Assembly (NCBI GenBank): GCA_005880755.1
Contig: VBGV01000031.1
Span: 1-18,947, forward strand
Reading direction: 5' to 3'
Origin: Chloroflexota bacterium
GTDB taxonomy: Bacteria > Chloroflexota > Dormibacteria > Dormibacterales > Dormibacteraceae
Length of the DNA: 18,947 bases
Shown: positions 14,445 through 18,947 of the stretch, piece after piece
How the letters are laid out: each line of letters begins with the position of its first letter
How positions within the stretch are numbered: the stretch's first letter is position 1
Program-made: the position numbers and the translations under genes
Notes under the pieces: model-generated
Told to the model about the DNA's origin: nothing
The model's input: only the letters and a program-made list of their open reading frames with translations
Database searches by the model: none

Positions 14445-15035
14445 CTAGCGCCCTGCGAAGGCGGGGATGACGTAGACGAGAAGGACGACGAAGATCACGG
14501 CCATGTAGACGTAGACGCCCGGGCGCTGGAAAAGCCCTAGCCCTGGGTCGGCCGGGGGCCTGACACTTGACCCAGGTTCGGGCGCGGGCAGCGACGTGAG
14601 CTTCCGGAGGTTGATCAGGTTGATCAGCGCTGTGACCGGGGCGATGAAAAACGAGAACACGCCGAGCCAGCCCCGGAGCAGCGTCGCGTTGGTCATCTGC
14701 CGCCACACGTGCAGGCCGCAGTCGTGGCAAAACGGGCCCTTCACGTTCTTGAACGTCATCAGGATCAGATAGCCGTTGTGCTCGTACACCGTCATCGGGA
14801 CCGCCGGGGTCGATCCGCAGAACCGGCAGCGTATGACCCCGGGCTGCGCGTAAGGCACATATGGCATGGCCGGCGCGCCCGCCGCCGCGCGCGCCGCGGC
14901 GGAGGCCTCGTCGGGGGTGCGACCGGCCTCGAGCGCCTGCATCGCGGCGTCAAGAGCCATGCGCCGGCGCGAGTCATCGCCGCCAATCTGAGTCGCAACC
15001 CACTCCGCCCACAGGCGGCGGTTGTCCTCGCCCAC
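14445..15035 (-). CDS. Zinc-ribbon membrane protein, function unknown
   Basis: The 196-residue product has three parts. Residues 1-55 are helical and alanine-rich. Residues 70-106 hold two CxxC pairs, Cys70/Cys73 (CRFC) and Cys103/Cys106 (CHDC), a probable zinc ribbon with GPFCHDCGLHVWRQMT after it. Two hydrophobic segments lie at about 121-142 (GWLGVFSFFIAPVTALINL) and 172-193. I recall similar uncharacterised proteins in actinobacteria (CRFCGS...PFCxDCG...GWxG), but give no name. The start is GTG at 15033-15035; no strong ribosome site is seen. It lies 20 bases after the thiolase stop and is probably the last gene of the minus-strand unit; it converges on the marR gene. Confidence 0.8.
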   Translation of the reverse strand: MGEDNRRLWAEWVATQIGGDDSRRRMALDAAMQALEAGRTPDEASAAARAAAGAPAMPYVPYAQPGVIRCRFCGSTPAVPMTVYEHNGYLILMTFKNVKGPFCHDCGLHVWRQMTNATLLRGWLGVFSFFIAPVTALINLINLRKLTSLPAPEPGSSVRPPADPGLGLFQRPGVYVYMAVIFVVLLVYVIPAFAGR

Positions 15036-15055
15036 CGCTTGCTAGCTTAATTCGA

Positions 15056-16219
15056 CTAGTTGAGACGCTCCACGATCATGGCCATGCCCTGGCCGCCGCC
15101 CACGCACATCGTCTCCAGGCCGAACGTCTTGTCCCGCTCGCGCAGGCCGTTGAGCAGCGTGCACAGGATGCGGGCGCCGGTCATGCCAAATGGGTGACCG
15201 AGCGCGATCGCGCCACCGTGAGGGTTCAGCTTGTCGCCGAATGGGTCGACGCCGATGCCGCGCGCGGATGGGATGACCTGGGCCGCGAAGGCCTCGTTGA
15301 TCTCGACGATGTCGATGTCATCGATCGTCATCTTGGCTCGCTTCAACGCCTGCTTGGAAGCGTCGATCGGACCAAGGCCCATGAATTCCGGCTCGAGCGC
15401 GGACAGGCCGGTCGCTACGACGCGCGCGATCGGCTTGAGACCGAGCTCCTTGGCTCGACGGTCGGACATCACGACCACCGCCGCGGCTCCATCGTTGAGC
15501 GGGCATGAATTGCCCGCCGTGACGGTCCCGTTCTCCCGAAATGCGGGCTGCAGCGTGGCGAGGACTTCCACCGTCGTGCCCGGCCTTGGCCCATCGTCCT
15601 TGGTGAAGACCTTGCCGTTGGGCAGCGGCACCGGGATGATCTCGCGCTCGAAAAATCCGTCGTCGCGCGCTTTGACCGCCGCGGTCTGGCTCTTGACCGC
15701 GTACCGGTCCTGCTCCTCGCGGCTGATCTTCTCCCGCGCGGCGACGTTCTCCGCGGTCTGGCCCATCGCGATGTAGATGTCGGGATACTCCTCGGTGTTG
15801 CCGGGCACGAGCTTCGGGTTGTACGTGTCCGGCGGGTCGGGGTAGCCGCTGCCATAGCGCGAGACGCACTCGACCCCGACCGAAAGAAACGCGTCACCTT
15901 CGCCCGCTTCGATTGCGTGCGCAGCCATGCGCGTGGTCATCAGCGAGGAGGAGCAGTAGCGGTTGACCGTCACCGCGGGGACGTCCAGCCGGGCGAGGAT
16001 GGAGACCACCCGCCCGATGTTGTGTCCCTGCTCGCCACCCGGCAGGCCACACCCGCAGATGAGGTCTTCGATCTGCGTCGGATCGAGCGCGGGGACCTTG
16101 TCGAGGACTTTGGTGACCACATGGGCCGCCAGGTCGTCCGGCCGGACGTCGACCAGCGAACCCTTCCGAGCCCGTCCGATCGGGGAGCGCCCATAGGCCA
16201 CGATCACTGCGTCGGTCAT
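15056..16219 (-). CDS. Acetyl-CoA acyltransferase (thiolase)
   Basis: The 387-residue product belongs to the thiolase family, which cleaves 3-ketoacyl-CoA with CoA or condenses acetyl-CoA. The acyl-accepting nucleophile is Cys89 in NRYCSSSL. The other active-site elements are the asparagine in EINEAFAAQV (307-316), His342 in GGAIALGHPFGMTGAR and Cys372 in CVGGGQGMA. These are the complete catalytic set. The start is ATG at 16219 (MTDAVIVAYGRSPIGRARKG), typical of the family. Sequence alone does not separate degradative FadA-type enzymes from biosynthetic acetoacetyl-CoA thiolases; no hydratase/dehydrogenase partner is adjacent. It sits 24 bases after the 99-residue membrane protein gene. Confidence 0.93.
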   Translation of the reverse strand: MTDAVIVAYGRSPIGRARKGSLVDVRPDDLAAHVVTKVLDKVPALDPTQIEDLICGCGLPGGEQGHNIGRVVSILARLDVPAVTVNRYCSSSLMTTRMAAHAIEAGEGDAFLSVGVECVSRYGSGYPDPPDTYNPKLVPGNTEEYPDIYIAMGQTAENVAAREKISREEQDRYAVKSQTAAVKARDDGFFEREIIPVPLPNGKVFTKDDGPRPGTTVEVLATLQPAFRENGTVTAGNSCPLNDGAAAVVVMSDRRAKELGLKPIARVVATGLSALEPEFMGLGPIDASKQALKRAKMTIDDIDIVEINEAFAAQVIPSARGIGVDPFGDKLNPHGGAIALGHPFGMTGARILCTLLNGLRERDKTFGLETMCVGGGQGMAMIVERLN

Positions 16220-16243
16220 GCGACGGTTATACGCCGATCCGGT

Positions 16244-16543
16244 CTACCGATCCCTGGCGGAGAGCACGTAGATCAGGAAGGCCCCGAACAGGGCGGCCAT
16301 CGCGACGAACCCGAAGATCGGATTCACGTGCATCGAGCCCAACAGGATCATGACCACCATCAGCGCCGGCAGGTACAGCGCGCCGGTGACCTCGAGGACG
16401 CGGATCTCGCACATCCGGTGGCGCCATCCTTCCTGGATCAGCTCACGCGGCAGCGGCTCGTCGACGTCGAGCGGGTGGAATATCGAGTACATGCTCCTTC
16501 GCTCGAGGCTGCGAAGGTCCCTCTCCTGCAGGTGACGTCCCAT
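16244..16543 (-). CDS. Small membrane protein, function unknown
   Basis: The 99-residue product has a polar N-terminal half (residues 1-50) and two closely spaced membrane segments, roughly 54-70 (ALYLPALMVVMILLG) and 76-94 (IFGFVAMAALFGAFLIYVL), ending in SARDR. I do not recognise a family. I used ATG at 16543; ATG at 16492 (MYSIFHPLDVDEPLPREL) has AAGGAG just before it, though very close, and would give 82 residues. It is 33 bases downstream of the ABC permease gene and 24 bases before the thiolase gene, in the same direction, so it is probably co-transcribed with them. It might be an accessory subunit of the exporter, but nothing in the sequence proves that. Confidence 0.65.
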   Translation of the reverse strand: MGRHLQERDLRSLERRSMYSIFHPLDVDEPLPRELIQEGWRHRMCEIRVLEVTGALYLPALMVVMILLGSMHVNPIFGFVAMAALFGAFLIYVLSARDR

Positions 16544-16576
16544 CGCTTCTGATAACAGTCTGCCACCCCGGGCGGG

Positions 16577-17713
16577 TTACGAGCGGACCAAAAGGGCCTC
16601 TCTCGTGAAGAGCCTCAGCGCGGCGTAAAAGCACAGCCCCCCGGTCAGGAGGAGGCTTGCCGAAGTCACGATCAGAGGGCCCCAGGCGACCCCGTTGTGC
16701 ATGATCGCGTCGCGCAGGACAAGGACAGCGTTCAGGATCGGAATCAAGTAGTAGGCGAGGCTCGGATTGAAGTCCGGGATGAACAAGACGATCGACGCCG
16801 GGAAGATGGTGATGAAGTACAGGGGGGTGGCGTAAGCCTGGCCCTGGCGAAAGTTCCGGGCCAGCGTGCCCAGGGCGATGGTCAGCGAGCTGAAAGAGGC
16901 CGCGAGAAGCACCGCGAGCCAGACCATGACCGCGGCCGCCAGAGGCGTCAGGCTCACGCGCGCATCCTCGCCTCCGCTGAGGCCGAAAGAGATCTGGCTC
17001 AGTGCGATCAGCATCGAACCGATCGCCGCGATCGCGGCGACCAGGCTCAGCAGGCTCACCGCGAGGAGCTTGCCGATCAGGACCTGGCCGCGGGGCGCCG
17101 GCGTGAGCAGCAGGCTTTCCAGCGTCCGGCGTTCCCGCTCGCCTGCCGAGGTGTCGAGCGCCGCTGACAGTCCGCCGGTCAGGCTCATCGTGATCAGGAT
17201 GTAGGGCAGGAAGAAGCTCAGGAACGAGTTTCCCGCCGCTTTGACAGGCGAGCTCAGCGGATGAACGCTGACGGGAAGCGGGTTGAGGACTGAGGGGTCG
17301 ACTCCCTTCTGCTGCAGGGAGGCGGCGATCTTCGCGGCGTCGTACTTGGCCAGAATCGTCTGGACCCGAATGTCGGCGATCTGAGCGCTTTGCCGACTCG
17401 GGTCGTAGTACTCGTCGATGCCGGCGGGCGTGAAGACGAGTCCGATGTCGACCTGGCGCTTGGCCGCGGCCGCGGGGTCATCTACGCGTTCAAGCCGAAG
17501 CCCCGTGGCGCCGAACAGGACGTCCAGCCCGGCTGGAATGTCGCCCGAGTAGCCGACGGTGTAGGTCTGGGTCGCCGTTCGCGTCGAGACCTGGGAGATC
17601 ACAAACAGCACGGTCGGCGTCGCCAGGACTGCGAGTCCAATGGCGATCAGCGTCCGACGGTCGCGGAGGATCTCGCGGATCTCCTTCCGGAAGACGATTG
17701 CGAGCGAGCTCAT
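16577..17713 (-). CDS. ABC-2 type exporter permease, NatB-like
   Basis: The 378-residue protein shows the layout of NatB-like ABC-2 permeases. A cytoplasmic N-terminus FRKEIREILRDRRTL (8-22) precedes the first membrane segment (about 23-41). A large outer domain of about 120 residues follows (YTVGYSGDIPAGLDVLFG to SVHPLSSPV). Then about five membrane segments follow, with the typical GERERRTLESLLLTPAPRGQ coupling loop between two of them. Start ATG at 17713 overlaps the stop of the ATPase gene as ATGA, so the two are translationally coupled. In Bacillus NatAB exports sodium; here the substrate is unknown and similar permeases move other compounds. Confidence 0.9.
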   Translation of the reverse strand: MSSLAIVFRKEIREILRDRRTLIAIGLAVLATPTVLFVISQVSTRTATQTYTVGYSGDIPAGLDVLFGATGLRLERVDDPAAAAKRQVDIGLVFTPAGIDEYYDPSRQSAQIADIRVQTILAKYDAAKIAASLQQKGVDPSVLNPLPVSVHPLSSPVKAAGNSFLSFFLPYILITMSLTGGLSAALDTSAGERERRTLESLLLTPAPRGQVLIGKLLAVSLLSLVAAIAAIGSMLIALSQISFGLSGGEDARVSLTPLAAAVMVWLAVLLAASFSSLTIALGTLARNFRQGQAYATPLYFITIFPASIVLFIPDFNPSLAYYLIPILNAVLVLRDAIMHNGVAWGPLIVTSASLLLTGGLCFYAALRLFTREALLVRS

Positions 17714-18438
17714 TTCGCGGCCTCGACGAGCGATAGAAACGAATCTTCCAGGTCTTGAAATCCGCCACGCACCTCAGCCGTCGAACCACTCGCCACAACC
17801 CGGCCCTGGTGGATGATCGTCACCCGGTCGCATAGCCGCTCGGCGTCGTGCAGCACGTGCGTCGAGAAGATGACGCACTTGCCGCGGCCCTTCGACTCGA
17901 CCATGAACTGACGGATCTCGCGCGATGCAAGCACGTCCAGGTTGGACGTCGGCTCGTCGAACATCAGCACGGGAGGGTCATGGACGATCGCTCGCGCGAT
18001 GGCGACCTTCTGCTTCTGGCCTGAGGACAGCGTCTCCGCGCGCTGTTTCGCAAACGAGCCCATGTCGAGCCGATCGATGACCGCATCGACCTTGCGGCTG
18101 ACCTCGCCGTCGAGCACGCCGCTCAGCTCAGCGAAGTACGCGATGTTCTCGCGCGCCGAAAGCCGCGGGTAGACACCGAACTCGGCCGTCACGACGCCGA
18201 CTCGGCGCCGCACCTCTTGCGGCGCAACCTGGGTGTCGAATCCGAGCACTCCGACCGACCCGGCGTCGGGGGAGAGGAGGGTGCAGATCACCCGCAGCGT
18301 CGTGGTCTTGCCCGCGCCGTTGGGTCCGAGGAGCCCGAAGATCTCGCCCGAGTGCGCTTCGAACGAGATGCCGCGCAGCACCTTGTTCGACCCCAGATCC
18401 TTTTCGAGGCGATCGACCTTGACCGCCACCTCGGTCAC
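17710..18438 (-). CDS. ABC exporter ATP-binding protein, NatA-like
   Basis: The 242-residue ATPase has all nucleotide-binding motifs: Walker A GPNGAGKT (38-45), Q-loop region around VVTAEFGVYPRLSARENI (82-99), signature LSSGQKQKVAIARAI (137-151), Walker B VLMFDEPTSNLD (157-168) and the switch histidine His194 in FSTHVLHDAE. The LSSGQKQK form with NLDVLASREI is typical of NatA-like proteins. It would work as a dimer on the cytoplasmic face with the permease encoded just downstream. The start is GTG at 18438, overlapping the stop of the zinc-ribbon/H1-like gene (GTGA), and its own TGA overlaps the permease ATG. Confidence 0.95.
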   Translation of the reverse strand: MTEVAVKVDRLEKDLGSNKVLRGISFEAHSGEIFGLLGPNGAGKTTTLRVICTLLSPDAGSVGVLGFDTQVAPQEVRRRVGVVTAEFGVYPRLSARENIAYFAELSGVLDGEVSRKVDAVIDRLDMGSFAKQRAETLSSGQKQKVAIARAIVHDPPVLMFDEPTSNLDVLASREIRQFMVESKGRGKCVIFSTHVLHDAERLCDRVTIIHQGRVVASGSTAEVRGGFQDLEDSFLSLVEAAK

Positions 18439-18827
18439 TTCTTCTTGGTGACTCGCCTCGTCGCGGTGGACGTCGGTTTGCCGCCTCTGGCGGCGGGCTT
18501 GGCGGCCTTCTTGACTGGGGTGCGCGTCGGCTTGGCGGGCGCTTTCGGCTTGGCGGGCGCCGCTGCTTTAGCGGGCGACGCCGCCTTGACTGGAACCCCG
18601 GCCTTCGCAGGCGCCTCCGCGTTGATCGGCTCCTCGGCGGCGGCCGGTTCGGCGGACGCGACGCCGACTGAGCTTGACAGCGTCCGGTGGCAGGTCTCGC
18701 ACGTAACGATGCTGCGGACCAGGGTGCCGAGCTGGTGCTCCTCACGGCGGAGATTACGGGGTCGCCCGCAGAAAGAGCAGTGGCCCGTCTCGATCGTGAC
18801 CCTCACCTGGCCTGGTCGCTTGTTCAT
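18435..18827 (-). CDS. Zinc-ribbon protein with histone H1-like Lys/Ala/Pro tail
   Basis: The 130-residue protein has two distinct parts. Residues 1-50 carry two CxxC pairs, Cys17/Cys20 (HCSFCGRPR) and Cys43/Cys46 (TCETCHRTLS), a probable zinc ribbon, somewhat like the small N-terminal zinc domain of ClpX in spacing style. From about residue 60 the chain is a low-complexity tail of alanine, lysine and proline (repeats such as SPAKAAAPAKPKAPAKP and TPVKKAAKPAARGGK) ending TRRVTKKK, strongly basic like eukaryotic H1 and bacterial H1-like proteins. Binding of DNA or RNA is a reasonable inference, not shown. ATG at 18827 is preceded by AGGCGG. It heads the minus-strand unit with the ABC exporter and is divergent from the pyrimidine gene at the right end. 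I know no named family with this combination. Confidence 0.8.
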   Translation of the reverse strand: MNKRPGQVRVTIETGHCSFCGRPRNLRREEHQLGTLVRSIVTCETCHRTLSSSVGVASAEPAAAEEPINAEAPAKAGVPVKAASPAKAAAPAKPKAPAKPTRTPVKKAAKPAARGGKPTSTATRRVTKKK

Positions 18828-18871
18828 CGCCCGCCTAAGTTACCGGTTGTTGATAGACTTTCGCCCGAAGT

Positions 18872-18906
18872 CCTTTAAGTCCGGGCCAGTGAGCCTGGGA
18901 AGGAGG
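18872..18906 (+). promoter_or_regulatory. PyrR-binding RNA hairpin overlapping a ribosome binding site
   Basis: The RNA can fold as the PyrR binding loop. The lower stem pairs CCUU (18872-18875) with AAGG (18900-18903). The internal bulge is UAAG (18876-18879). The upper stem pairs UCCGGGC (18880-18886) with GCCUGGG (18893-18899), including G-U pairs. The six-base loop is CAGUGA (18887-18892), which fits the CNGNGA loop consensus of PyrR sites, and UUUAA precedes the upper stem as in known sites. The Shine-Dalgarno AGGAGG (18901-18906) begins inside the lower stem, so bound PyrR with UMP would hide it. This is translational repression, as known for mycobacterial pyrR, and no terminator lies between the hairpin and the gene. 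Confidence 0.8.
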
Positions 18907-18913
18907 TTTTTTC

Positions 18914-18947
18914 ATGGCCGTCGGGTCCCGACTCCGTCACGTAGTCG
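18914..18947 (+). CDS. First 11 codons of a PyrR-controlled pyrimidine gene (pyrB or pyrR)
   Basis: ATG at 18914 stands seven bases after AGGAGG and reads MAVGSRLRHVV before the window ends. The PyrR-type hairpin directly in front indicates a pyrimidine biosynthesis or salvage gene, usually pyrR or pyrB at the head of the operon. The LRHVV piece resembles the start of aspartate carbamoyltransferases (LRH.L/V..) more than PyrR, but eleven residues are too few to decide. Confidence 0.55.
   Translation, partial: MAVGSRLRHVV

Overview
The window is a gene-dense, GC-rich stretch of a bacterial chromosome with no phage, transposon, CRISPR or RNA gene that I can recognise. Several traits point to a high-GC bacterium outside the Proteobacteria: the three-part FGAM synthase (separate PurS, PurQ and short PurL), frequent GTG and TTG starts, a long SAICAR synthetase, and a PyrR-type RNA site in front of the last gene. 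Chloroflexota or Dormibacterota-like lineages would fit, but that is an inference from gene style and not from a marker gene.

Layout. (1) 1-1149, minus strand: an ECF sigma factor followed, with a 4-base overlap, by a membrane protein that is probably its anti-sigma factor and carries an Ig-like outer domain; it is cut by the window start. (2) 1374-12150, plus strand: a compact purine operon purB-purC-purS-purQ-purL-purF-purM-purN-purH, ending in a tryptophan 2,3-dioxygenase gene and then a long hairpin. The nine pur genes cover most of the path from PRPP to IMP plus adenylosuccinate lyase; purD and purE/purK are not in the window. The only sizeable gap in the operon, between purC and purS, holds a REP-like palindromic repeat. 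(3) 12236-12394: a four-cysteine miniprotein whose last residues and stop codon lie inside a GC-rich palindrome, which also ends the gene coming the other way. (4) 12408-14440: a DHA2-type drug exporter divergent from a MarR-family regulator. (5) 18827 down to 14445, minus strand: six closely spaced genes encoding a zinc-ribbon protein with a histone-H1-like tail, a NatA/NatB-type ABC exporter, a 99-residue membrane protein, a thiolase, and a zinc-ribbon membrane protein. (6) 18872-18947, plus strand: a PyrR-binding RNA hairpin whose 3' side contains the ribosome binding site of a truncated gene, probably pyrB or pyrR at the head of a pyrimidine operon.

Most of the window is housekeeping or ordinary accessory content. 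The points most worth checking are the apparent CTG start codon of purN, the PyrR-type translational switch at the right end, the repeat that splits purC from purS, the tryptophan dioxygenase inside the purine operon, and two small zinc-binding proteins of unknown function.
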